From Zeus faber (Eukaryota; Chordata; Actinopteri; Zeiformes; Zeidae), in contig OY482860.1 in the NCBI GenBank assembly GCA_960531495.1, positions 796,501-860,500 on the forward strand: a stretch of 64,000 nt of DNA, read 5' to 3'. The number at the start of each line of letters is the position of its first letter. Position 1 is the stretch's first letter. The translations under genes were made by a program, and so were the position numbers. Shown one piece after another: positions 50,163-63,154 of this stretch. The notes under the pieces were generated by a model, which had not been told where the DNA came from, did no database searches, and was given only the letters and a program-made list of their open reading frames with translations.

Positions 50163-52130
50163 AAAGTTCAAAGTGTTTTATTTGTCAACTGTACAGTACA
50201 ACACAAGCTCATTCAGTACAATGAAATTCTTGGGGCATGACAAGCAACAACTGCGTAGTTGGCATAAAAAGATAAAATAACAAGGCAAGTATAAAGAGGA
50301 AATAATTTTTATTTAGTTTTTTAATAAAATAAGAGTCGAATATAAAAAAAGCAATAGTCAATGTTACAAATAGGGGCAAGAGGTCGCAGTGTATGTACAT
50401 AAAATTAAAATAAGAAAAATAATCCTAAAACTGAAACTAAAAAATTGGAACATTGTAGCAGTAACAACAGAAATAGGTCAGTCTATTGCACAAGATATGG
50501 ATATGAATTGGAGTGAAGGCGTGCCAGTGGATATGAACATGTAGTTGTGGTGATGTAAATTTAATGTACATAGGTGACTACAGATGTTGCAGGTTGAGAA
50601 GCCTGATGGCCTGGGGTAAAAACTGTTTGTGAGTCTGGTAGTCCGTGCCCGGATGCTCCAGTAACGTTTACCAGATGGTAGCAGTGTGAACAGTCCGTAG
50701 CCTGGGTGGCTGTAGTCCTTTATGATTTTCTGTACTTTCCTATGGCATCATGTGCCGTAGATGCCTTGCACACAGGGGAGGTGGCAGCCAATGATGCGCT
50801 CCGCTGTCTTCACCACCCTCTGGAGCGCCTTGCGATCAGCAGCAGAGCAGATACCTTACCAGGCGGTGATGCAGCCAGTGAGAATGCTCTCAATGGTGCA
50901 TCGGTAGAAGCTGGTGAGAGTCCTGACAGACATGCCAAACTTCTTGAGTCTCCTCAGGAAGAATAGGTGCTTTTGGGCAATTTTTATTGCCGCGTCCTAT
51001 TGCCTGGACCAGGAGAGTTCATCACTGATGAACACACCGAGGAACTTGAAACAGGAGACTCTCTCCACTTCAACTCTGTCGATGTGGATGGGGGCGTGCG
51101 TCCCTCGCTGTCGTTTCCTGTAGTCCACGATCATCTCTTTAGTATTGCAGAAGTTGAGAGAGAGGTTGTTATCCTGGCACCATTTTGCCAAGACGCTGAC
51201 CTCCTCTCTGTAGGAGGACTCATCGTTGTTGGAGATGAAACCTAGGATGGTAGTGTCGTCCGCAAACTTAAGGATAGTGTTGGTTCTTACACGGGCCACA
51301 CAGTCATGTGTGAACAGGGTGTACAGGAGGGGAATGAGTACACAGCCCTGCGGTCTTCGATGCTCAGTAATAAGTAAACTGTAATCTACTAACAGCATCC
51401 TCACGTATGTGTTGCTCTTGTCCAGGTGGGAAAGGGTGGTGTGCACTGCAGGGGCGATGGCGTCGTCCATAGATCTGTTCGGGCGATATGCAAATTGAAG
51501 GGGGTCCAGGGTGTCAGGAAGGGAGGAGCAGATGTGGGTTCTGACTAGCCGCTCGAAGCACTTCATGATGGTGGAGGTCAGTGCTACTGGGCGATACAGG
51601 CAGGCAGGTGATGGGTTGTTTCTTTGGTACCGGGACAATGGTTGTCTGTTTGAAGCAGGTGGGGACTGTAGACTGGATCAGGGAGAGGTTGAATATGGAG
51701 GTGAATTCGTCCGCCAGCTGCGCGGCGCACGCTCTGAGGACATGGCCTGGAATGCCATCAGGCCCTGGAGACTTCCGAGGGTTTACTCTTTTAAGAGCTC
51801 TCCTCACGTCAGCCGTGGACAGGACTACAGAGTGTAGTCATCCTGGTCCCCCGCTAGCCTTGCAGCCGGGATGGTGTTGCTCGCCTCAAACCGTGCATAG
51901 AAGGTGTTGAGCTCATTGGGAAGAGAGGCGGCTGGCTGGGCATCGCTCCTGTTTCTCCCTTTGTAGTCTGTGATGGTGCGCAGTCCACACCACATGCGTC
52001 TGGGGTCGGAACTGTGATAGTCCGACTCCAGTTTGTCCCTGTAGGCTCTTTTGACATATCTGGTGTTCCTCAAGGCCTCCAGGTCCCCAGAGCTATTGGC
52101 GCAGGACCATGCTCTGAGCTTAGCACGGAC
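50163..52130 (-). mobile_element. CR1/L2/Rex-group LINE, copy 2, truncated and internally deleted
   Basis: Same 3' UTR and ORF as 5973-8390, but 5'-truncated at about 52130. Minus-strand ORF pieces: RNRSDAQPAASLPNELNTFY (about 51900-51950), [17 protein letters not shown] (51740-51790), and a 213-residue frame with [16 protein letters not shown] and the catalytic [10 protein letters not shown]. In that frame an internal deletion joins LLVDYS directly to a distant segment. It is nonfunctional. Confidence 0.87.
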
Positions 52131-53082
52131 AGAGACGCGGATACAGGTGTCAAAACAAAAAATGAGGTGTCGTGGGAGACAGTACTTGCGTCTCACTTAT
52201 ATTCGTATACTGTCCATAGACACTCAGGTCTGCAGTCCATGCTTATTTGCACACACACACACACACACGCACACACACACAAGTAGCAGGGTTGTGCTAT
52301 TTGTTGGATTGTCTTTATTTCATTTTAAAATGTTGGTAATTTAAGAAAATAACATACACGAATTAGTAATGATCCAGTTGTTAAAAAAAACAATAAGTCA
52401 TTGTAAATAATGTAAAAAATTGTAAATAATGCTGTAAAACTCTGGTGATATGTTCAATATGTTAAAGTTAGAATAAAATATCCCCCTTAGATGGAAAGTG
52501 TATTCAAGTTAGCTACTCCAACTAATTTTGGGCAGATTTTAGAATCAAAGTATTTAAAATGTTTGAATGTTGAAAGAATTAAAAGTAAAGTAAAATATAT
52601 AAAAGCATTATTTACATTTAACCACTTATTTAGAAAAAATTGCTGGTAGTAGTATTATAGTACTACATCTAATATAATAAGATTTATTATCTCCATTGTT
52701 TACAAATCATCCCCCAGAAAACTGAAATTAAAATGTTAATGTGTTTGATTGACAGGTGAGATGATCAGGGCTGCACAGATTTTACCACCATCATTTAGAT
52801 ATGGACTTAAGAATGGGTAGAGCGGACACCCAAGCCTTATATTAATTTCCATTACTCAACCAAACAGCCCAGCAGCCAAATTCTGGACCCACTGTGAATG
52901 AACCCTTCCTGTGGATGGACTCACTGGCCACTCCTCAAAGCGACTCATTCTTCTCTTCAATCTGAATCTTTAAGTAAAATCTCCCAGAGGAGAAGTCATT
53001 GTTGAAGACATTGTCTCCAACACCACATGACACCCACCCATAGAGACGTCTCCAATGTACACGTCTCCAACACAGGCAAACA

Positions 53083-53117
<35 letters not shown>

Positions 53118-53203
53118 GTTGAGTTTGAGAGCCCAAATGTACAGCATGCTTATTTCTATGAATTTGAAACTATTTTTCCCCTAAATCAGTGGTCACGGGC
53201 ATG
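52131..53203. other. Intergenic with two short CA runs
   Basis: CA repeats at 52249-52281 and 53082-53116. Nothing else recognised. Confidence 0.6.
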
Positions 53204-53568
53204 CTTTATCTTCGATCAGCTATTACTGAAAAACAACACTTTTCTCAAGGCCTACTTCATAAACAACCATTGTCTGCTCAAGTTTCTCAATATTTCAACA
53301 CATTCAAGAGGTTTATGTATGTGACGAATAAACCTCTTGAATGTATCTCAATATTTCTCAACACATTCAAGAGGTTTATGTATGTGACGAATAAACCTCT
53401 TGAATGTATCTCAATATTTCTCAACACATTCAAGAGGTTTATGTATGTGACGAATAAACCTCTTGAATGTATTGAGAAATATTGAGAAACTTGAGCAGAC
53501 AATGGTTGTTGATGAAGTAGGCCTCGAGAAAAGTGTTGTTTTTCAGTAATAGCTGATCGAAGATAAAG
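53204..53568. repeat. 365-bp foldback element: long inverted arms around three hairpin units
   Basis: Left arm 53204-53295 and right arm 53478-53568 are reverse complements with about two mismatches. Between them are three tandem 63-bp units starting at 53301, 53364 and 53427. Each is itself a hairpin (ATTCAAGAGGTTTA ... TAAACCTCTTGAAT with a 13-base loop). Confidence 0.95.
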
Positions 53569-54540
53569 ACTTGAAAAGCAAGCCGCTGTTTGTGCTTGGT
53601 CACCTTTTGCACAGTCTGTGAGAGTGTTCAGGTGTTGAGGTGTTCAATTACATCCTTCCCTCATTATTACGCAGAGGTCGGGCCTTGCATTTTTTTAAAA
53701 GCCTAGAAATAATGAAATAGGAGAACGTTGTTTCCTTCGGTGAGGAAACATCAGCTCACTTGAGTCATGACGACTTGAATTTAAAGGTGAATGAGGGCCG
53801 CATTCCTTAGCTTAAGTATTATTTCCGTGGTTAAACTGAACTATCATTACTGGAAAGGATGTGGGGTTGATTCATCTGCCAGCTCTATTCAGTAATGCCA
53901 CTGTCATGATGACGGATTGTAACAGATCAAGATTTATAAAACAAATCAAACATGATCTGTCATTTTACCCATGCAAATGTGTACATGTATTCGTTCTGGG
54001 ATGGAACTCATGGACATTTAGTTTAAAGTGGTAATCCATCAAATTGCTGTCGGGTGGATTACACTACAAGTCCCATAAATCCTTTGAAAACATTCTCAAA
54101 ACCTTCTTCTGATGATTTTTTTTGGTCACTTGAGGTGTTAGGGATATTTTCCGTTGTTTTTTGTGAATTTTCATCTGTATCAACAGTTAACTGACCACGA
54201 CTAGCTCCGCTGCTTTAGCTTATTCACCATGGCTGCCTTTCAATTCTTGCGTGTGGCAGACCCGGTCACCAACAATGGAAACCGCATATATAGGAGCACA
54301 TGCTGAACACAAATATTTTGAATGGCTGTTTCTTCTAAAGAACCAGACATTATAAAATATGAGATTTTCAACAAAACAATCATTTGAAAAAAATCGTATG
54401 GATTACCACTTTAAAACTATTGAAAATATGGCCTGAATGAGCAACACTAGGGTGTTGGAGGCGAAATTCGTTTTAAATAGGTTTTTTTTTTAAGGTTTAA
54501 CATTAAAATTAAATTAAATTCAGATTAAAACAGCCTCAAA
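53569..54540. other. Intergenic upstream of gclc, nothing recognised
   Basis: No gene or known repeat identified. Confidence 0.5.
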
Positions 54541-55575
54541 CTGCGGCGGGGAAACTGCTGAGTCATAAAGTGACGCGGCTCCGCCTGACGGAGTCACATG
54601 GATCCAGGTAGTGTGTAATGCTGCGTTCAAGTCACACCGGGAGAGCGGGTTAAACTCGGGCCTTCATAAGGGCGAAGCGTCCACGAAGCGTCCAGCTCCC
54701 AAGTCATATAGTTTCAAGCGAAGTTTTGCTTGCTATCGTTCTCTTGGTGGCATTAACGCGGGGATATCGAAGACGTGACATGAGACACGCAGGGCGGAAA
54801 AATTCAAGTTGCATGGATTCAACAAAATAATGTCATTAAAGTAATTAAAGTAACTTGTAATGTTACACATAGGCTGTAGTATATATCACGGGCATGTGGG
54901 AATATTATCTTGCTAAAAGTTCCTTAGATACCATGCATAACTTTATTATTTGATATTATTCTAACAATTTCAGATATGTTGTCCCCTTTCTCGCTCTGCT
55001 GTTCTGCGGTGTGTATTTTATCTCGTCTGTGGGAGAAAAAAACAAAACATGCATTCACGTAGCAACCCGTGCTTAATAGTCTACACACGTGATCGAGAAA
55101 AGGTAACAAACAGCGTGGACACCTCCCACGCGTGTGGTTAGGAGTGACCACCACCCAGGGATCCCGAAAATCCCACGCGACCCGAAGGCAGCAAGCAGCC
55201 TGTAGGAGGTGCGTTCGGCACCTCTGCTACATTTCGGCTTAAGCTCCGCTGAGGGCAGCAGCACACCCACTGTGCGGTCCTTTCACGACACCCCCCCCCC
55301 CCCCCCCAAAAAAAAAAACCCAAAAACACCGATATCTGCTGCTTGTTGGGGGCCGCACTGTTTACGGTTTACCGGGAGAAAGCAGCGAACCAGTGCGCCT
55401 CTCGTAGCGGAGGATCACTCGGTGGTAGCCCGCCAATACAGACGTCGGCCGGGTGATGTGAAGGGGCCTTGAGAGCGGACCGGCGCTGGATGCCATCTCG
55501 CTTTTTGGAACCCGGGGCACATTAGCATCGTCCAGCTAGCAGCAGGCGGGTATCTGCACCGGCGGGTAGGGGACC
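54541..55575 (+). promoter_or_regulatory. gclc promoter region and 5' UTR (inferred)
   Basis: CpG-rich blocks at about 54541-54680 and 55120-55575, the second leading into the start codon. A C run then A run is at 55291-55318. The transcription start is not visible. Two ARE-like sites lie at its upstream edge. Confidence 0.55.
54556..54579. promoter_or_regulatory. Two antioxidant-response-element-like sites
   Basis: TGCTGAGTCA (54556-54565; TGACTCAGCA on the minus strand) fits TGACnnnGC, and TGACGCGGC (54571-54579, plus strand) fits it again. They lie about 1 kb upstream of the gclc start. The mammalian GCLC promoter is known to be driven by NRF2/small-Maf through an ARE with a TGACTCAGC core. 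Confidence 0.6.
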
Positions 55576-55942
55576 ATGGGCTTGCTGTCACAGGGCTCCC
55601 CGCTGAACTGGGAAGAGACCCGGCAGTACGCGGACCACGTCAGAAAGCATGGCATCATCCAGTTCCTCAACATCTACCACAAAGTGAAGGACCGCCACAA
55701 GGACGTGCTCAAGTGGGGCGACGAGGTGAGCGCCTGGATGTCCGCACATATGTACATTTATTTCATTTTACACACTCAATTGCTGATATAAAGGTTTGTT
55801 TATTTAATGTTTACGTTTGTTGTATATTGTCATATTTCCCCGAAACATTTTAAGAACATTTTTAGGTGTATTGCATATTCCCTAATTTTGTCTTTATATT
55901 TTTCACTTTTTTATTGTAAATGTTCACACTTTTTCGTCTTAT

Positions 55943-55975
<33 letters not shown>

Positions 55976-55978
55976 ATA

Positions 55979-56029
<51 letters not shown>

Positions 56030-59000
56030 TTCATTTTATATTTGTAATTTTATTTTCAAGGTTTATTGCATTTCTTGCCAATTTTCTTTTCGAACCACAG
56101 GCAAAAGTAATGAAGTAATAAGAATAAACATCTGTTCTCATTTCTCAATACTTTTGCCCGTTGTTTTGATGGGAATTGCTGTAAACACTGGAGTGAAGCG
56201 TCTCTCCGTCTACCCATCTGTCTATGCATCTATCCATCTATTTATGCATCTATCCATCTATTTATCGATCTATGCATCTGCCTGTCTATTTATTGATCTA
56301 TGCATCTATCCATTTATTTCTCTATAATTTCACCACCATGTGTGAAATGCTCCATTGCTTTCATGTGCAACGTCACCTTAAAGTCTGCAAACTGTCCATG
56401 AGATTATTGCATTTAGTTAAAGTGGATAGCTCTTGTTGAAAAGTCTTGTTGATAAAGGTTAGACGTTATTTGGTATATGTAAAACCCTTAGTACGGTGTA
56501 TTAGGGAACAGTATTATAGTTCTGTATTTACACTATTGTTTGACAAGCAAAGCAAAATGAATAAATTGTGAAAGTTTGAAAGTATTTTGGCGTTTTCAGC
56601 TTGAACCAAACGCTTTGATTTCAAACAATGTGGAATGTTGTTGTTATAGATTAATCCCCCTTTCAGACAGGGGATTACGTCGAAGCGGAGTCAAAGTCAA
56701 GGAAACAATTGATGAATCGGAGTTGATGTGACTGCGTCGCGTTTTGATCTTGTAAATATAGGTTCACACCACGAGGAAACCGCAAAAAAAGACCCCAATA
56801 CTGATGACCTACGGAGTCCTAAGGGCAAGAGAAGTCAGTTAAAGCTCAAGGGATGAGTCGGAGCTTAGTAAAATACTAAAATAATTACCACAGTTGGTCA
56901 AATACATTAAAATGATTGTAAAAATATAAATAATGCATTTTCAATTACTGCCCACAATCTATAGAAGAAGTAGTCATTTATTTAACTTTGCTCCTGCTTT
57001 TGTTCCCTCCCCTCTCTCTCTATCTCTCTCTCTCTCTCCTCCAGGTCGAGTACATGTTGATCGAGATGGACGAGAAGAATGAAAAGGTTTGCCTGGTGCT
57101 GAATGGAGGCGAGGTTTTGGAAACTCTCCAAGATAAAGGTGAAAAGACAAACCCCAAGTAAGTCGTCACGCAGCACGACCCGGGACTGGAATGTGAGGCC
57201 AAATGGGACGGAAGCGTCAGTTCTGTCGCCTTCTTCCATCATTCCTAAAAAAAACTGCCGTACCGCCAAATAATAACATGAGATGAGATAAGACTTGATT
57301 ATTGTTTATTGGAAATCAATTAACGACCCAAAACAATGACAAACATTGTCCAGAAATCCTCAAAGGTACTGCTTTGGTACTGTTACTCGCCATTGGTTAA
57401 CCAATGGCGAGTGAGAACATAGAGCGCGTGTCCCCGGATGTCCCACCTTCTCTGTCTCTGATTTTGATATTGCTTTTTTTCTGCTTATTTTGAGTATTCT
57501 CTGTAGACTCCGCACCGACAAGCATCCGGCATGCAAGGGGTGTGCGAGAGATGGAGAGAAAGCATGTTGTATTGTCATTGTCGCACGCCTCATGTGTCAC
57601 TTTGTCACAGCAACTGCACACTTGACGTGATTGTAAAGAACACCCACACCTACAAATGGATCAGACAGGGAGGATTTCGTGCCATGGACACCCCTCAAAA
57701 AAAATCCTACAGTCATCATAACAGAATGTGCGTTACTGCGTCAAAGAAGTCAGTGCCGTTAAACTGAATTTGCTTTAACTTTGACAGCCATTGAAATAAC
57801 ACACTGACATTTTCTATTTATGTACACAATTAACTAGTGAGCCCAGTAGGTGGTAGTTATTTCACTGTAAATACCAGTTCCAATGTTGCAACGTTACTAA
57901 TAAAAGTGGCGTACAGTGATCAACATTCTAAACTCAAGACATTTAGGAGCGCAATAAAAATGTATTTATACCAATAAGAAAAAGAAAACAACTATGGAGC
58001 AGCTATATTCTTGCTCATCACTGAAAACGCCACCTGTCTGGCTGTCTTTTTGTCTGTCTGTGTATATATACAGCGATCAGCCACAACATTAAAACTACCT
58101 GCCTAATATTGTGTAACTCCCCCTCGTGCCTCAAAACAGCTCTGACCCATCGAGACATGGACTCCACAAAACCTCTGAAGGTGTTTTGTGGTATCTAGCA
58201 CCAAGACGTTAGCAGCAGATCCTTTAAGTCCTTGAAGTTGTAAGGTGGATAGGGATTGTTGTTCCAGCACATCCCACAGATGCTCGATGGGATTAAGATC
58301 TGGGGAATTTGGAGGCCAAGTCAACACCTAACCCTCTTTGTCATGTTCCTCAAACCATTCATGAACAAATTTTGCAGTGTGGCAGGTCGCATTATCCTGC
58401 TGAAAGCAGCCACTGCCATCAGGGAATACTGTAACCATGAAGGAGTGAACTTGGTCTGCAACAATATTAGGTAGGTGGTGCGTGTCACAGTAACATGCAC
58501 TTGAATGCCAGGACCCAAGGTTTCCCAGCGGAACATTGCCCAGAGCATCACACTGCCTCCACCGGCTTTCTTTCTTCCCAAAGTGCATCCTGGTTCCATC
58601 TCTTCCCCAGGTGAACAACTCACACACACCAGCCATCTACATTATGTAAAATTAAACATGATTTATCAGACCAGGACACCTTCTTTCATTGCTCCATGGT
58701 CCAGTTCTGACGCTCATGTGCCCGTTATAGGTGCTTTCGGTGGTGGACAGGGGTCAGCATGGACACTGCGGCTACGCAGCCCCATATGCAACAAACTGCG
58801 ATGCACTGTGGGTTCTGACACCTTTCTATCATAGCAGCATTAACTTTTTCAGCAATTTATGCTTCAGTAGCTCTTCTGTAGTATTGGACCAGACAGGCTA
58901 GACTCTACTCCCCACGTGCATCAATGAGCCTTGGGCGCCCATGACCCTGTCGCCAGTTCACCAGTTGTCCTTCCTTGGACCACTTTTGGTAGTTACTAAC

Positions 59001-62000
59001 CACTGCCTGTTTTTCTTTTGAAGATGCTCCGACCCGGTCGACTAGCCAACACAATTTGGCCCTTGTCAAAGTCACTCAGATCCTCAGACCACTGATCCAG
59101 TTTTCCACCATTTTTGTTTTATACTGAGCTTGGAACGACTTATGCTTCTGTACACACAGGAAGCCCTTGCCTGAATATTTGAATACATTTGTCTAAACGC
59201 ATAGCTTTGACTCTCCACAAAGGCTATTGAACTGGCAGAACTACTTCATGGATTTCCACATGTCGGAGGAACTAAATGTCCTCAGGAGTTCTGAGAATTA
59301 AGAATGGTGCCTGTGTGTCTGAACTGCCACACGTTTTTTTTCAAATCCTTTCTTGGTTCTCACATGAAATGTGTTTTGTGGAGTTGGGCTCCGCTTGCTC
59401 ACACAGGGCGTTGGGTCTAAAGTTTCTGGATCTCGGACCTCTGGGTGGCTGCGTGGAGCCGTGCATTCCTCGTTACTCTGCGTTTGTCTGGTCCTTGAGA
59501 TGAAAGGAGAGAAAGCGGGCGGCGGCGTGTCGGTTTTAGGTTCAAGGTCACCGCTGTTCAAGACCGCCGCGCAGACCTTCTCTCCTAATGTTCCATTTTA
59601 AACCTTATGTTTCAGCCATCCCACGCTGTGGAGGCCGGAGTACGGTAGCTACATGATCGAGGGGACGCCTGGGCAGCCGTACGGCGGCACCATGTCGGAG
59701 TTCAACACGGTGGAGGACAACATGGGGAAGAGGCGGCGGGAGGCCTCGTCTGTTCTGAACGACAACGAGACGCTTTGCACCATCACCGCCTTCCCAAGGT
59801 GGAGAACAATGAAGGATTGTAAAAGCCCAGGGAGTAGCTGGTGAGTGTGCTGTCATCTAACCAGTGTTTCCCCCACCCTCCTGCTCCTCCTCCAGGTTAG
59901 GCTGTCCGGGTTTCACCCAGCCAGAGTACCGGCCGACACCCGGGGAGAAGGGGGCATCCAAGTCGCTGTTCTTCCCAGATGAAGCCATCTGCAGACACCC
60001 CAGGTTCAGGTGTGGTCCTGGCACCGCGACACTAATTAAATCTGCACGATTACACTGCTTTTACGTCCTTCCATCGACAATAACAGAAGCCTCGATGGTT
60101 CTGAACTGCACTGACATGTTTTTAACGGTGCCGGCGGCGGCAGCTTTCTCAGCAACAGGGTTGGCACGGCAAGGAGAGCAGTGAACTGCTGGAACTGCAA
60201 CGTTGACGGGTGGAAAATATTCAATAAGTTTAGTCATATCAGTCGGAGAGAGACCCATGTCACACTGGGCATCTCCAGGCTCTTTCATTCAGTGTTTATT
60301 CCAAAAACTTCCTCCTGTTTCTCTCCTTGACTGACTGTGTAAAGAGCAAAATCTGAGAATTGAACGTAGAAGAAGGCGGACTTGGGTTTTGCGAGAAGGT
60401 TTCAGGAAGTTAAAAAATAACTGGTGAATGCCCTTTTTTACAACCGAAGACCTAGCCCTCCACAACGTAACGCTGCCCACTTCTTCGCTTCATTGAATAT
60501 TAGTAAACTGCTAATGAAACTAAACTCCAGTAAACTGCTGACTGCTCCCACGTGGATAGCCTTAGCTATCCCACCCCACCCCCCCACCCCCCCCAAAAAA
60601 AAACAAAAAAACATTACAATGCATGTATCAAAAGAATGAGAGAAGGAGCGATGCGGAATGACTTTCCGCTCTCGGCAAGTGACCGCTATCCACCACAAGG
60701 GGGCGGAAATAGCACAAATGCCCATTTAGATATAATGATATGGGTAAAATAGTTAATTTCACACCCTGTTTGATTGTTGTTGTTTGTGGGTTTTTTGTTT
60801 TGTTTTTCTCATCAGTACGCTCACCAGAAACATACGCCACAGAAGAGGAGAGAAAGTTGCAATCAATGTTCCAAGTAAGTTGTGTGTGTGAGAGTGTAAA
60901 TCCAAGCTTGTTGAGGAAAGATTTTGTCTCAAAATTTGACATATTTTGAGAACTGATTGCATAATTAGTTAGCCGATTATCTTGTTGTTGTTGGTGTTTT
61001 CTATCAGAAATGTAACATGTGTTTGACTTTGAGCTTTTGGACTTGGACTTTTATTGTCAAAAACAGCTCGTTCTCTTTTGATCCTCTAAATTACTTGATC
61101 TGTTTTCTTTCTCCACTTCTCAGTCTTCAAGGACAAGAAAACCGTGTCTCCCTTCTTGGAGGAGTTCCCGGAGGATGACGGCGAGGCGGCCACGGCGGCC
61201 CTCCCAGACCACATCTACATGGACGCCATGGGCTTCGGGATGGGGAACTGCTGCCTCCAGGTTCATCTTCAACCCATGCCCAGAGCACTCGCCTGAGTTT
61301 ATCGCTAAAATAAGTGATTGTTTAACTGCTCTTTGACCTGTTTTACTGTCCTTATTGTATCTCCTGCCAGGTGACATTCCAGGCCTGCAGCATCGATGAG
61401 GCACGCTACCTTTACGACCAACTGGCCACGTTCTGCCCTATTGTGGTGTGTGTATAGTATGTGTGTATGGCTATTATTACCATTAGGTATTTCTCTAGTT
61501 AATTAAAAGTTATTGGATTGAACGATATAAACAAAACTGCTTCTTATTCCCTCCACACTGATAAACTAATAATAATAATCCGTTCTCCTCCCACTCGTCT
61601 CAGATGGCTCTGAGCGCCGCCTCGCCCTTCTACCGAGGCTACATGTCTGACATCGACTGCCGCTGGGGTGTCATTTCTGCCTCTGTGGACGATCGCACGC
61701 AGGAGGAGAGAGGCCTTAAGGTGATAAGGGAATAACCTGACTAAATGGAATACATTTTACCTTTGTTATTATTAAAACAACACCCGCATTTTGTAATAAC
61801 TTGACAAAATGTTATCAATTTGATCTTTGTTATTCTGTAATGACACTGCATTTTATAATAACTAACTTTTTGTAATAAAAGCCTTGAGCATAATTCATAA
61901 CAGGTTTTTCCACATAACCTATTACATAATGCGTTGGTTATTTAACTTTGTTTGATGAATGTGTGAGAATTCAATGTATTATGTAGTAACACACCAACAT

Positions 62001-63112
62001 TTGTCTTAATTTATATCAACACTTTACCACATAACATTTTACTTATTACAAAATGGATAATGAATTGCGTTCAAGATGTTAATTATAAAATCTTGGTGAT
62101 ATTCCAAAATAAAGGTAAAACTTTTGACCATGACATGACGTGCGTCGTTCCCCTGGTTCGTCAGCTTGGAGTAGATTTGTTATTTTTGCTTTCCACTTAA
62201 CCCGACCGTTGTTCCTGCAGCAACTCTGATAAAACACAAACCAGTCGTTCTGAATGGATTCTGGGGATCAGCCATTAGATGAGTTAATCAACCAGTTGTT
62301 TTTTTTCTGGCTATACTTCTTACTTTCGTTCACTTAAAACTAAACCAGCAGATGATAGTCTAATAACCAAAATGACAAACGCCAATATGGCTGCTGCTGT
62401 TTTAAGTGGAAAAACTAGTGTAATCCAATTTTACAGTCTCAAATTGACTTACAATAAGCATCGTTTTAAGATTGCCATTTGGCTAAACATGTTGTTTTTT
62501 TTTGTTTGTTTGTTTTAACCCCTTTCACAGCCGTTGAAAACCAACAAATACAGAATCTTCAAATCCAGATACGACTCCATCGACAGCTACCTGTCGAGCT
62601 GCGGAGAGAAGTACAACGACATCGAGCTGACCATCGACGAGGAGATCTACAAGCAGCTGCTGGGAGGAGGTACAGTAAACAAAAGCCGGACCCACCCTTT
62701 TCAGTTGTGCGGTTTGAAATTGACTGTCTCCACTGTGTCCACAGGCATCGACAAGCTGCTCGCCCAGCACATCGCCCACCTTTTCATCAGGGATCCGCTC
62801 TCCATCTTCGAGGAGAAACTCAACTTGGATGACGAAAACGAGTCTGATCACTTTGAAGTAAGTGTCGGTCCCCCTGGATACTTATTATTATTATTATTAT
62901 TATTATTAGCTAATTGATTTTACTTTAAATGAAGGCCATGGTCCTTGTATGGGTCATAAATCTCATTCTGTTTCTTGCAGAACCTCCAGTCAACCAACTG
63001 GCAGACAATGAGGTTCAAGCCTCCGCCTCCCAACTCCGACATCGGCTGGAGAGTGGAATTCCGCCCGATGGAGGTTAGAGGATAATAAGATTACAATAAG
63101 ATAACACACTAC

Positions 63113-63154
<42 letters not shown>

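Larger units (their letters stand above)
57158..59615. other. gclc intron 2
   Basis: Holds a perfect 28-bp palindrome and the Tc1-like element. The open frames here have no gclc exon features. Confidence 0.75.

Noticed and set aside
57531-57767. An extra coding exon in gclc intron 2
   Set aside because: gclc exons 2 and 3 join in frame without it, and it resembles no known protein.
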